In this document: one piece after another, positions 8,238-17,648 of the stretch
Numbering within the stretch: position 1 is the stretch's first letter
Layout: each line of letters starts with the position of its first letter
Assembly: GCA_036678685.1 (NCBI GenBank)
Contig: JAZIHH010000001.1
Location: forward strand, 228,939-292,938
Length of the DNA stretch: 64,000 bases
DNA from: JAZIHH01 sp036678685
Lineage (GTDB): Bacteria > Bacillota > UBA4882 > UBA10575
Direction of reading: 5' to 3'
Program-made: the position numbers and the translations under genes
The notes under the pieces: model-generated
Seen by the model: the letters and a program-made list of their open reading frames with translations, nothing else
What the model was told of the DNA's origin: nothing
The model's database searches: none

Positions 8238-8567
8238 ATGATGACGGTAGAAGTTAAAATCATAGAAAACCTAGCAAGAGATTGGGAACTGGGAGACCCT
8301 TGTTTAATATGCAATAGGATGTTTTCTTACACGGGAGCGGAATATGTTGCTGTCGTTTACGTGGATGAAGAAGAAGACTTTATTTGCGGGGATTGTCTCA
8401 AGAAGGGGCCTGAAGCAATCAAGAAGGCAGCGCAAGAGCGTGCTCAAGAAATCCGGGACGAAATTCGGCCTTGGCTAAAAGAAGCGGAGTTGTTAGAAAA
8501 GATTGCTTCAGGCGATATTGTTTATCCCTGGGATGACCAAGAAAAGTTTTCCAAGTGTGCTAAGTAG
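8238..8567 (+). CDS. Small protein with two CxxC motifs
   Basis: About 109 residues with a zinc-finger-like pair, CLICNRMF near residue 20 and ICGDCLKKG near residue 50, followed by a long acidic/basic helix (residues 60-95). GGAG lies 6 bases before the ATG at 8238; other Met codons lie at 8232 and 8241. The N-terminal finger could bind DNA or a recombinase partner. No named family is recognised. Confidence 0.65.
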   Translation: MMTVEVKIIENLARDWELGDPCLICNRMFSYTGAEYVAVVYVDEEEDFICGDCLKKGPEAIKKAAQERAQEIRDEIRPWLKEAELLEKIASGDIVYPWDDQEKFSKCAK

Positions 8568-8642
8568 TTTGTCTGGCTAATGCAGAGCTTTATCCCTTCC
8601 CCCCTTTGGTTGATATATAAGTCCTGAAAGGATGAAAGTAAA

Positions 8643-10331
8643 ATGGAACCTAAAGCCTATTCTTACATCCGCTTCTCTTCCCCAGAACAGGAGAAGGGAG
8701 ACAGTTTAAGAAGGCAAATTCAATTATCCGAAGAATACTGCAAACAGCATGGCCTTATCCTAGACGATACATTAAAACTAACTGATAAAGGACTATCTGC
8801 TTATAAAGGGCATCATCGCACTAAAGGGGCATTAGGGGAATTTCTCAGATTGGTGGAAGAAGGGAAAATCCCTCCAGGTTCGGTTCTGCTAGTAGAAAAC
8901 CTGGACAGGCTTTCTAGGGAGCAAATCCTTGATGCACTTAATCAGTTTACAAGTATCATTAAAGCAGGAATTAAAATCGTAACACTGCAAGACGGGATGG
9001 AATATGACCAGGAGAGCATTAATCAGAACTGGGCACAGCTTATAATTTCTATCACTTATATGGCCCGTGCACACGATGAATCAGAAACCAAGTCTAAACG
9101 TATATCAGCCGTTTGGGAGAACAAAAGGAGTAAAGCCGGCAATGGAGGCAAAAAGCTGACCGCAAAAGCCCCAGCGTGGCTAAAACTTTCTCAAGACAGA
9201 ACTAAATTTATCTTAATTCCTGAAGCAGCCAAGGCGATTGAGCTAATTTTCCGTAAAAAGTTAGCCGGCAAAGGCGCAGAAAGGATTGCTCGGGAATTAA
9301 ATGATGACCCGAACATTTGGAAACCGCCCAAAGTAGGCCCTAAAAAGACAGGAGGCTGGAGAGGTTCATATATAAACAAGATTTTAAGAAACCGGGCTGT
9401 TATTGGGGAATTCCAGCCACATAAATTAGTTGATGGTAAGAGGCAACCCATAGGTGACCCTATACCGGATTATTTTCCACCAGTCATTGATAAGGAATTG
9501 TTTTACCAGGTGCAGGCTCAATTACAAGCTAATGCAGAGAAAAAAGGCAATGCTGGAGGCAGGACGGGTAAAGTCTCAAACCTTTTCACCCATGTCATTA
9601 AATGCGGTTTATGCGGTTATCCCATGCATTTTATAAACAAAGGCGAACCACCAAAAGGCGGGAAATACCTAGTCTGTGATGCTTCTAGGCGTTTGAAAAC
9701 CTGTACTGCTAAACCTATTCGATATGAGGAATTTGAGCAATTATTTTTTGATAACTTCGAGGAACTGGACATCAGCCAGCTAATACCGGGGGAAGATGAA
9801 ACTCAGGCCAGAATAAATGAGTTAGAAAAACTTCTAACAGTTAATAGGCAGAGGCTGCTTGAAATTGACAGTAAAGTGGAGAACTTTTCCGACACCATCG
9901 GACGAACAAAGGACCGCAGAATCAGGGAACAGCTTGAAAAGAAGCTATCACAGGCCTTTGATGATAAAGAAAGGTTAGAGAGCGAGAATAAGAAATTTGA
10001 ACGGGAAATAATGGAATTACGGCAACAAAAGGCCGGGCTGGAGAAAGACCTTGAACAGGCTAAAGAAATATATCAGTTATTAAATTCCGCCCAAGGTGAG
10101 GCAGAGAGAATTGAACTACGCTTGCGCTTGCGCCAGCAGATTCAGAAATCTATTGAATGGATTAAAATTTATCCGCTTCAGGAACCTTATCAGGAAATAC
10201 AGGAAACCGAAGAACCCGGCATTGTTAAGATTATGAAAAGCAAATATATTGACAAGGTGCGAATTAAGTTTCGGGGAAGCCAAGACCTCCGTGTGCTATA
10301 CCTAAAGAACCATGCAGAACTGAGCGAATAG
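8643..10331 (+). CDS. Large serine recombinase (integrase)
   Basis: 562 residues with all three parts of a large serine integrase. The resolvase-like catalytic domain has YIRFSSPEQ (catalytic Ser near 12) and LVENLDRLSREQ. A recombinase domain follows (residues ~180-290, with KILRNRAVIGEFQPH). A zinc ribbon (CGLCGYPM and CDASRRLKTC) precedes a coiled coil at ~400-500. Such enzymes integrate phages and conjugative elements at short attachment sites, normally next to their own gene. Here a hairpin and the 19-nt repeat also found in comM begin right after the stop codon. Confidence 0.93.
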   Translation: MEPKAYSYIRFSSPEQEKGDSLRRQIQLSEEYCKQHGLILDDTLKLTDKGLSAYKGHHRTKGALGEFLRLVEEGKIPPGSVLLVENLDRLSREQILDALNQFTSIIKAGIKIVTLQDGMEYDQESINQNWAQLIISITYMARAHDESETKSKRISAVWENKRSKAGNGGKKLTAKAPAWLKLSQDRTKFILIPEAAKAIELIFRKKLAGKGAERIARELNDDPNIWKPPKVGPKKTGGWRGSYINKILRNRAVIGEFQPHKLVDGKRQPIGDPIPDYFPPVIDKELFYQVQAQLQANAEKKGNAGGRTGKVSNLFTHVIKCGLCGYPMHFINKGEPPKGGKYLVCDASRRLKTCTAKPIRYEEFEQLFFDNFEELDISQLIPGEDETQARINELEKLLTVNRQRLLEIDSKVENFSDTIGRTKDRRIREQLEKKLSQAFDDKERLESENKKFEREIMELRQQKAGLEKDLEQAKEIYQLLNSAQGEAERIELRLRLRQQIQKSIEWIKIYPLQEPYQEIQETEEPGIVKIMKSKYIDKVRIKFRGSQDLRVLYLKNHAELSE

Positions 10332-10348
10332 CATAAAACCGTTTATGC
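10331..10348. repeat. Perfect hairpin next to the putative att core
   Basis: gcataaa/tttatgc form a 7-bp perfect stem around accg, at the stop codon of the serine recombinase and three bases before the 19-nt repeat. It may be an integrase arm site or a weak terminator. Confidence 0.5.
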
Positions 10349-11709
10349 TTAAAACCGTTTATAACATTAGCATTTTATGGCAACCCGATACGAAACCGCA
10401 TGCTTTCAAGAGAAAATTCCTTGAGAAATTAGGAAAACGGCGCCCCTTGACCGTCGAAGAAGAAGATATAATTCATGAGAGAATTGACCGACTGATCAAA
10501 CTGGAAGAATATCCACTCACCGCGCTGGAGATCTCCTCTTCCGTTGACGAAGACAAGGTTTCAGAGATCTTTGTGCGTATCAATAGTAAAAGGACACCTC
10601 TAAATCAGGCCAATTTTATTCTTACCTTGATGTCCGTATTCTGGGACGAGGGTCGCAAAGAGCTGGAAGAATTTTGCCGGTGCAGCAAAGCACCCTCCCC
10701 GGATGGCAGTCCTTCACCTTTTAATCATTATTTACGCCCAAATCCTGACCAGCTGCTGCGCGTAAGCGTGGCACTGGGGTTTCGCCGCGCTCGCTTAGAG
10801 CATGTTTATTCCCTGCTTCGAGGGAAGGACCTGGAAACGCGGCAATTCTCCGATGAACAGCGCGTAAAGCAGTTTGCCTTATTGCAAGAGGCTCAGGCAT
10901 ATGTTTTGGACCTTCAAAACTGGCATGAGTTTTTCAAGGTGCTGAAAAGGGCAGGATACCCCTCCGATCAACTCATCTCCTCGCAAATGGCAGTTCTTTA
11001 CACTTATGCATTGTGGCTTATAGGGAAGCGAGACTTCAAAGTAGATTTGTACCGCTTGCGTGAAGTGATGGCACGCTGGTTCTTTATGGCAACACTCACG
11101 GGGCGTTATACAGGTTCGCCCGAAGCGCGGTTTGAACAGGATATGGCCCTACTGCGCGGCGCAAACAGAGCCGATGACTTTGTCCGCATTCTAGATGAGC
11201 AAATTAGCGCCGTCTTGACAAAAGACTATTGGGAAGTAACTTTACCCAACGAATTGGAAACCGCTGCTGCCAGGAACACTGCACAATTTGCCTACTATGC
11301 CACGCTTTGTCTGTTGGAAGCGCGGGTCTTGTATTCGAAGATGAAGGTGTCCGAGTTGCTGGATCCTACCACGAAGGCCAAAAAGACTGCTTTGGAACGT
11401 CATCATCTGTTCCCCCGCAAATACTTGCAACGAATAGGGGTTCGAGAAAAGCGTCTCATTAACCAGGTAGCAAACTATGCTTTAGTGGAATGGAGCGACA
11501 ATATCAAGATTTCCGACAGAGCTCCCAGGGACTATGTGCCGGAATTAGAAAAACGATTTGCTTCCGATGAACTTCAACAGATGTATGATTGGCATGGATT
11601 GCCTTCAAACTGGTACGAACTTGATTACGAGGATTTCCTCAAGGAACGAAGGAGACGAATTGCGCTTATTATAAAATTCGGTTTTGAGAGGTTGGTGGTT
11701 GGCGCATGA
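10345..11709 (+). pseudogene. DUF262/DUF1524-like HNH protein (GmrSD-related), 5' truncated
   Basis: Residues ~45-100 carry the DUF262-type segment ALEISSSVDEDKVSEIFVRI and LNQANFILTLMSVFWDEGR. The C-terminus holds an HNH-like motif, ERHHLFPRKYL. Full-length relatives begin with a ~150-residue ParB-like domain with a DGQQR motif that is absent here: the homologous frame starts within the 19-nt repeat, with no ribosome site before the ATG. The 5' end was therefore probably lost at a recombination junction. DUF262 proteins are modification-dependent nucleases or defence ATPases. It overlaps the helicase gene as ATGA. Confidence 0.75.
10352..10370. repeat. Putative attachment-site repeat, copy 1
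   Basis: aaaccgtttataacattag matches 21301-21319 (aaaccgtatataacattag) at 18 of 19 positions, in the same orientation. This copy lies between the serine recombinase and the DUF262 gene; the other marks the break in comM. Confidence 0.7.
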
Positions 11710-14700
11710 GCAACGGGTCAACCCAATACCAAAAACTCGAAAACCGCCTCCTCCTGCTTTCCTGGCTCAACAGCCTGTTGGGTTATGAGAAAAACCGTGA
11801 ACTGCTGGAGGACATGAAGCAGGCTGAGGAGGGTTTTGATGCGCAGGGACGCAGCTATATTTACCACCGCCTCATCTCGCGCGGCAGCAAGCTCAAAATC
11901 TCTGCCGATGACCTGGCACGCTATGACGACAACATCCGCGCACACCTGGCGGCCATTAACGCCCGCCGCACCCGGCCCATCACCCTCCGCTATTTTCAAT
12001 ATCTGGCGGCGCTCTATACAGAAATCGTGCTCGACCGCCTGTTCAACCACAAGGCGCAACTCCTGGCCGACCTGAATGCCTTTGTACACGAACGTAACGC
12101 GTCAAAACTGCCTGGCGAACCGCAGGATGAACCCTTCTCCGAAGACGACCTGACCAAGCTGGCTTACTGGATGGCTACGGGTAGCGGCAAGACGCTGATT
12201 CTGCATCTTAACTACTATCAATTCCTGCACTACAACAAGGAGCTGCTTGATAACATCCTGCTGGTAACGCCCAACGAGGGCCTGAGTGAGCAGCACCTGG
12301 CCGAAATGGAAGCTTCGGGCATCCCGGCCCAGCGCTTCGACCTCAATCACAGCGGCCTGTGGAGCGGCAGTAAACACACCGTGCAGGTCATCGAAATCAC
12401 TAAACTGGTAGAAGAAAAGCGCGGGGGTGGGGTTAGCGTGCCGGTAGAGGCTTTCGAGGGCCGTAATCTGATCTTTGTGGACGAAGGGCACAAAGGTTCT
12501 GGCGGCGAAGCCTGGCGCAAGTACCGCGATGCGCTTGGCAAAACAGGTTTCACCTTTGAATACAGTGCTACCTTTGGGCAGGCTCTCTCGGCGGCGCGCA
12601 ACGATCCGCTCACCGCTGAATACGGCAAGGCCATCGTCTTTGACTACTCCTACCGCTACTTTTATGAGGATGGCTACGGCAAGGACTTTCGTATCCTCAA
12701 CCTGCAGGATGAGACCGACGAGGCCAAAACCGATCTACTCCTTCTGGGCAACCTGCTCTCCTTCTATGAGCAACAGTGCCTGTTTGATGAACAAGCCGAG
12801 ATCCTGCGTCCATACAATTTGGAAAAGCCGCTCTGGGTGTTCGTCGGTAGCACGGTCAACGCTGTCTACAGCGAGAACAAACAGAAGCGCAGCGATGTGC
12901 TAACTGTGGTGCGTTTTCTCCATCGAGTGCTGGCAAACCGCGACTGGGCGGTCAAAGGCATCGAAGAACTGCTGGCGGGAAAAAGCGGTCTGATTACGCC
13001 AGATGGGATAGACCTGTTCGCCGGGCGCTTCCCGTACGTGCGTGAAACTGGCCTTACCGCCGAAGCCCTATACGATGACATCCTGCGGCGGGTCTTTCAC
13101 TCCCCGGCCGGTGGCGGTCTGCACGTGTGCGACATTAAAAGTGCCGCTGGCGAGCTGGGGTTAAGGGCATCCGGCGCCGAGGAGTATTTCGGTCTCATCT
13201 ACATTGGCGACACCGCGGAATTCAAAAAACTGGTGGAAGCCGATGGCGCCGGCATCACACTGGAGGAAGACGCTATCGCCTCCTCGCTCTTTACGGATAT
13301 CAACCACCCCGACACGCCGATTAATATTCTTATTGGTGCCAAGAAATTCATGGAAGGCTGGAATTCCTGGCGCGTCTCCAACATGGGACTTCTCAACATT
13401 GGACGACGGGAAGGTTCACAAATCATCCAACTCTTCGGGCGCGGTGTACGCTTGCGCGGGAAAAACCATTCTCTAAAGCGTAGTGCTGCCCTTCCGGGCA
13501 ATCATCCACCGTATATCAAACTGCTGGAGACACTCAACATCTTTGCTGTGCGCGCTAATTATATGGCTCAATTCCGTGATTATCTTGAACGAGAAGGGGT
13601 AGAGACCGAGCCGCTGGTTGAACTACCGCTCCCTATATGGACCAACGAACAGATGCTTCAGCGCGGGCTGGTGCTACCGCGTCCTGAGAGCGGCCGTGAC
13701 TTTGCTACCGAGACGATACTCCTGCTCACCCCTGATGAAAACATCCGCCTGAGGGTGGATTTATCGGTCAAAGTGCAGGTACTGGAAAGCGGCGCGGTGG
13801 GCCTGCAGGACGCTCGCGCCCAAAGCGAATATAAGGCGACCACTATCCCGTCAGAAAGTCTGACATTGGTGGATTGGGAACAGGCCTACCTCGAGCTGCT
13901 AGACTACAAGGCGCGCAAGGGCTGGAGCAACCTGGTCATTCGTCCCGAAACCCTGCGCGCTATCCTAGAAAAAGTTCCCTATACTCTGAAGGCAAGTGAA
14001 GCCGTGTTCCGTCCTCGTACCTTCACTGACCGCACCCGTTTGCAAGAAGCGGTCACAGCCATTCTGCGCAAGTACCTGGACATCTTCTACCGCCGAGCTC
14101 ACGAGCGCTGGGACAGCCAAAACTTGATCTATCGCCCCCTCGACCTTGATGATCCTAACCTGGCTTTCAACCGTCCGAGCGTGCAGGAAAAGAAAGCCGC
14201 CTACATCGTGCGCGTACCGCGTTCACACAGCGACCTAGTTACCGCCATCAAAAAACTGTGCGAAGATATGGATAAACTTATCAAAGAAGAAAACAGCGGC
14301 TTGCCGCGCCTCTACTTCGACCGGAGCATCTATCTGCCTCTGCTTCTCAAAAAAGGCAGTGTGCTCACTGCTGACCCACCGCTGCTGGAAGAGAGTGAAG
14401 AACGCTTCGTCCGTGACCTGAAGGACTACTGGGAGGCTGAAAAGGATAAGTCGCTGGCGGGAAAGGAAATCTTCCTCCTGCGAAACTTGAGCAGAGGAAA
14501 GGGCGTGGGTTTCTTTGAAGAGAGCGGTTTCTACCCTGACTTTATCTTGTGGATTGTGGATGAGAAAAAACAGCGCATCGTCTTTATCGAGCCGCACGGC
14601 ATGTTACACGCTAAGGCTTACGAGCACGATGAAAAAGCCAGTCTGTGGGAGCGCTTACGCGAGCTAGGAAAGGAGGTAGGGCGAAGAAGCGGTCGACAGG

Positions 14701-14897
14701 ATATTACGCTAGATTCATTCATTATCTCAGCTACGCCCTACGATGACTTATACAAGCGCTACGATGATGGCAGTTGGGACCGAGACAAGTTTGCTAAACA
14801 TCATATCTTGTTCCAGGAACGGAATCAGGACTACGACTATCTCTGTAAAATCTTCCATGGCTATTGCATCAACCAGCAGATTTCAGGGCTAAAGTAA
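11706..14897 (+). CDS. DExH helicase-nuclease (type III restriction Res-like)
   Basis: 1063 residues with superfamily 2 helicase motifs: MATGSGKT (motif I, ~155), FVDEGHKG (motif II), EYSATFGQ (motif III) and IQLFGRGVRLRGK (motif VI). The C-terminal ~150 residues contain GFYPDFILWIVDEKK and IVFIEPHG, which resemble the nuclease end of type III Res subunits, but the expected ExK is EPH. Its start overlaps the DUF262/HNH gene, so the pair forms one unit. A two-gene defence system is the best reading. GC content is higher than that of the neighbouring recombinase genes, pointing to a different donor. Confidence 0.8.
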   Translation: MSNGSTQYQKLENRLLLLSWLNSLLGYEKNRELLEDMKQAEEGFDAQGRSYIYHRLISRGSKLKISADDLARYDDNIRAHLAAINARRTRPITLRYFQYLAALYTEIVLDRLFNHKAQLLADLNAFVHERNASKLPGEPQDEPFSEDDLTKLAYWMATGSGKTLILHLNYYQFLHYNKELLDNILLVTPNEGLSEQHLAEMEASGIPAQRFDLNHSGLWSGSKHTVQVIEITKLVEEKRGGGVSVPVEAFEGRNLIFVDEGHKGSGGEAWRKYRDALGKTGFTFEYSATFGQALSAARNDPLTAEYGKAIVFDYSYRYFYEDGYGKDFRILNLQDETDEAKTDLLLLGNLLSFYEQQCLFDEQAEILRPYNLEKPLWVFVGSTVNAVYSENKQKRSDVLTVVRFLHRVLANRDWAVKGIEELLAGKSGLITPDGIDLFAGRFPYVRETGLTAEALYDDILRRVFHSPAGGGLHVCDIKSAAGELGLRASGAEEYFGLIYIGDTAEFKKLVEADGAGITLEEDAIASSLFTDINHPDTPINILIGAKKFMEGWNSWRVSNMGLLNIGRREGSQIIQLFGRGVRLRGKNHSLKRSAALPGNHPPYIKLLETLNIFAVRANYMAQFRDYLEREGVETEPLVELPLPIWTNEQMLQRGLVLPRPESGRDFATETILLLTPDENIRLRVDLSVKVQVLESGAVGLQDARAQSEYKATTIPSESLTLVDWEQAYLELLDYKARKGWSNLVIRPETLRAILEKVPYTLKASEAVFRPRTFTDRTRLQEAVTAILRKYLDIFYRRAHERWDSQNLIYRPLDLDDPNLAFNRPSVQEKKAAYIVRVPRSHSDLVTAIKKLCEDMDKLIKEENSGLPRLYFDRSIYLPLLLKKGSVLTADPPLLEESEERFVRDLKDYWEAEKDKSLAGKEIFLLRNLSRGKGVGFFEESGFYPDFILWIVDEKKQRIVFIEPHGMLHAKAYEHDEKASLWERLRELGKEVGRRSGRQDITLDSFIISATPYDDLYKRYDDGSWDRDKFAKHHILFQERNQDYDYLCKIFHGYCINQQISGLK

Positions 14898-14989
14898 TTG
14901 TGCATGAACTGCTGCACCTTAAAGTGCCAAACCATAACCTGTTATTCAAAGCTCTTCTTAAAGCGTACTTAGACAGATATCGGTAGTAT

Positions 14990-15023
14990 AAAAGGCCCTT
15001 GGGAAATACTCCCTGGGCCTTTT
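14990..15023. terminator. Bidirectional terminator between helicase and tyrosine recombinase
   Basis: aaaaggccc..ggga pairs with tccc..gggcctttt around a short loop, giving A- and T-tracts on both sides. It serves the convergent genes ending at 14897 and 15046. Confidence 0.8.
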
Positions 15024-15045
15024 ACTATTAAGTGGAGATTAATGC

Positions 15046-15876
15046 TTATGACTTTTTGGTTGAGCCTCTTTTGCCAGGCCTTATACTTCGTCTGACCAGT
15101 TTGATTACAGGTGAAGCAATCTTATGCTGGTTTTCTATATCCATTTGTGCTAGTTTTACATAACGCGACGTCATAGCCATCGTACTATGTCCCATTTCGT
15201 ACTTTAGGGCAAACTGGTTACCGCCGTTTCTAAGAAACGTGATGGCAAATGTATGGCGTAGAGAATATGGTGTCACTTTAACGCCTATCTTTTTGCTGTA
15301 CATGTATAACCGTTTAGTCCACATATGGGTTGTCATTGGAAGGCCGGTAGTGGAGTAGAATATCATATTGCCCCATTCTTCGGGAGTCATGTTAATCACT
15401 TCGCCTATGGCAGCAGCCGTAACAGGGGATATTGGAAGAATCCTCGCTTTCTTCACTTTGGAATACTCTTTGCGGACGTGCACAATCAACTTATCCAGAT
15501 CTACGTCATCAACCGTGAGGCTAAGTGCTTCCTTGGGTCGTATACCCGTATCGAGAGTAAGAAGAATAAGGGCATAATCACGCAACCCTGTATAGGTCTT
15601 CTTGTCTATAGCTTTAAGCAGTTTTTCGAGGGTAGACTCATCCACATGGCGTACAGTTTCACCATCGTCTTTGCGTTTTTTGAGGCCAAGGTCTTTGAGT
15701 GGGTTGGACCTTAAATACGACTGTGCGACACAGAATTCAAAGAACGCATGGAGGTTAGAATAAGGTCGGTTGTAGGTAGCCGGCTGCTTATCCGCTTTAG
15801 ACTTGAAGTATTCGATGAGAGCATCGTATAGCTTAGGATTCGTGATAACCAGGTTAACACAAAAATAAGCCATCAA
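15046..15876 (-). CDS. Tyrosine recombinase/phage-type integrase
   Basis: About 276 residues with an N-terminal SAM-like core-binding part and a catalytic domain with TGIRPKEAL (first Arg), TPYSLRHTF (LRH; the usual first His is Tyr), MGHSTMAMTSRY (His and nucleophile Tyr) and a basic tail (RPGKRGSTKKS). The start is uncertain: TTG at 15876 is followed directly by ATG, and the frame stays open 20 codons upstream without a better start. The N-terminal domain is shorter than in most integrases. It faces a repeat-rich 330-base region that may hold its binding sites. Confidence 0.88.
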   Translation of the reverse strand: MMAYFCVNLVITNPKLYDALIEYFKSKADKQPATYNRPYSNLHAFFEFCVAQSYLRSNPLKDLGLKKRKDDGETVRHVDESTLEKLLKAIDKKTYTGLRDYALILLTLDTGIRPKEALSLTVDDVDLDKLIVHVRKEYSKVKKARILPISPVTAAAIGEVINMTPEEWGNMIFYSTTGLPMTTHMWTKRLYMYSKKIGVKVTPYSLRHTFAITFLRNGGNQFALKYEMGHSTMAMTSRYVKLAQMDIENQHKIASPVIKLVRRSIRPGKRGSTKKS

Positions 15877-15973
15877 ATTTGCTCTATTTTGCTCTATAGG
15901 CTGTGGGGAATACCTTTTATATGGGGAAGGCTTTTCAGCGGCTTAAAATGGCAAAAAATTGGCAGTAAATCGG

Positions 15974-16162
15974 TGCATAGGCGGGGGCGATGCATAGCCG
16001 GGCCGGGGTCAATGCATAGCTAGGCCGGCGCAGGACTGTCGGAGCCTTTATATGGGACGGGCCGGGCTGCTAAAAGCAGGATGGCGGAACCTTGTAACAT
16101 CTTCACGGATGGACAGAATGGGTTTACTTGCAATGGGCCGAACTGCTAAAAGCAGTAATGGC
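15974..16162. repeat. Cluster of short direct repeats upstream of the tyrosine recombinase
   Basis: TGCATAG occurs at 15974, 15991 and 16013. A longer unit, gggccgRRctgctaaaagcag, occurs at 16059 and 16135; its ctgct-aaa-agcag core is a small perfect hairpin. TTTATATGGG occurs near 15909 and 16047. The 330 bases from 15877 to 16207 hold no gene. Repeats of this kind suit recombinase arm or accessory binding sites. Confidence 0.5.
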
Positions 16163-16207
16163 TGAATGCATTTATTTATTGGAGGAACCTATCTTATCTT
16201 TAAAGTT

Positions 16208-17589
16208 AAGTCCGTATAATGGTGTAAAATTGGTTTCCTAAAAAAGAGGGAGCCATTAACAAATTCCTCAGTTAGAATAGAAGTTGGACAAACCAAAATT
16301 CTAAGAGGAGGAATTTGAATGGCTCAATACCAGATTACCGTAGATCAAGAACTTTTGCATCGTCTATTTTTAGGCAATAACAAGGATTCCGGTGTGTCAG
16401 CGCTATTGGAATCGGTATTGAACCAGATTTTGCAGGCGCAAGCCACCGAACAGCTTCAAGCCGAACCATACGAACGTACTGATAAAAGAAAGGGCTATCG
16501 TAACGGCACACGCGAGCATCCTCTTACCACCCGGGTCGGAACCATAACCCTACGTGTTCCGCGTTTTCGTAACGGCCAGTTTTCCACTGAGATGTTTGCC
16601 CGCTATCAGCGGAGCGAACAGGCCTTGGTGCTGGCCTTGATGGAAATGGTAATTAACGGGGTCTCTACCCGTAAGGTCAGTCAGATAACGGAAGAGTTAT
16701 GTGGTACCGAATTTTCCAAATCCACTGTTTCAGAGTTGTGCAAGAAACTGGACCCCATTGTGAACGCTTGGAATAACCGGGACTTGCGGGAAAGATGCTA
16801 TCCTTTTGTCTTGGTGGACGCTTTCGTACTGAAGATTCGTGAAGACGGCCGCGTCCGTTCCCGGAGCGCTATGATCGCTATCGGCATAAATACCGAAGGC
16901 TACCGGGAAGTTTTAGGTCTCATGCTGGGCGACAGTGAATCCGAAGCCAGTTGGAGCCAGTTTTTTTCCTGGCTTAAAAGCCGTAACCTGCGTGGTGTCG
17001 AACTGGTAGTATCAGATGACCATGGCGGCCTGGTCAAGGCGGTTCGCCGCTACTTCCAGGGCGTTACCTGGCATCGCTGCCAAACCCACTTTATGCGTAA
17101 TATCATGGACGCTACGCCTAGGTCGGCAAAAGAAGAGCTTTATCCACATCTGCGAGCTATTCTGGATGCGCCTGATATCGGTACTGCCCGGTTGTTATTG
17201 AATCAAACCTTGGAGACATTTGAGAAAAAAGCACCCAAGGCCATGCAAATACTTGAAATGGGCTTTGATGATGCTACCGCGGTCCTTATGCTGCCGGAAA
17301 AATATCGCCGGCGTCTGCGTACTACAAACGCTGTCGAGCGTCTTATCGAAGAGATTAGGCGCAGGGAACGAGTTATCCGTATTTTCCCGAACCGGGAATC
17401 GGCAATTCGCCTAATTGGAGCCTTACTTATGGAAATTGACGACAAGTGGATAAGCGGCAAAAAATACCTGGATATGAGTGAATACCTTCAGTGGCAAGAA
17501 GAGCAAAAACAAACCAATGATCAAAGCAATATTGCGTATATCAGATAAGCTTATTGATAACTGAGGAATTTACACACTAATCTGGACTT
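16208..17589 (+). mobile_element. IS256-family insertion sequence
   Basis: Imperfect 21-bp inverted ends (aagtcc...gtgtaaa at 16208-16228 and its complement at 17569-17589; 16 of 21 match) enclose one transposase gene. A second inverted pair (aaattcctcagtt/aactgaggaattt) lies just inside. No target duplication is visible. Confidence 0.75.
16319..17548 (+). CDS. IS256-family (Mutator-type) transposase
   Basis: 409 residues, the normal length for the family. The DDE catalytic residues are visible: Asp in PFVLVDAFVLK, Asp in LVVSDDHGGLVKA, and Glu in TNAVERLIEEIRRRERVIRIFP. The WHRCQTHFMRNI segment (the C/H motif of Mutator transposases) lies between them. A strong AAGAGGAGG ribosome site precedes the ATG. 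The frame is intact, so the element may still move. Confidence 0.95.
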   Translation: MAQYQITVDQELLHRLFLGNNKDSGVSALLESVLNQILQAQATEQLQAEPYERTDKRKGYRNGTREHPLTTRVGTITLRVPRFRNGQFSTEMFARYQRSEQALVLALMEMVINGVSTRKVSQITEELCGTEFSKSTVSELCKKLDPIVNAWNNRDLRERCYPFVLVDAFVLKIREDGRVRSRSAMIAIGINTEGYREVLGLMLGDSESEASWSQFFSWLKSRNLRGVELVVSDDHGGLVKAVRRYFQGVTWHRCQTHFMRNIMDATPRSAKEELYPHLRAILDAPDIGTARLLLNQTLETFEKKAPKAMQILEMGFDDATAVLMLPEKYRRRLRTTNAVERLIEEIRRRERVIRIFPNRESAIRLIGALLMEIDDKWISGKKYLDMSEYLQWQEEQKQTNDQSNIAYIR

Positions 17590-17648
17590 GATCAGTCTGG
17601 CTCTAAGATGTTACAATATTCATAAAAAGAAAGAGGTGTTGTGAAAAA

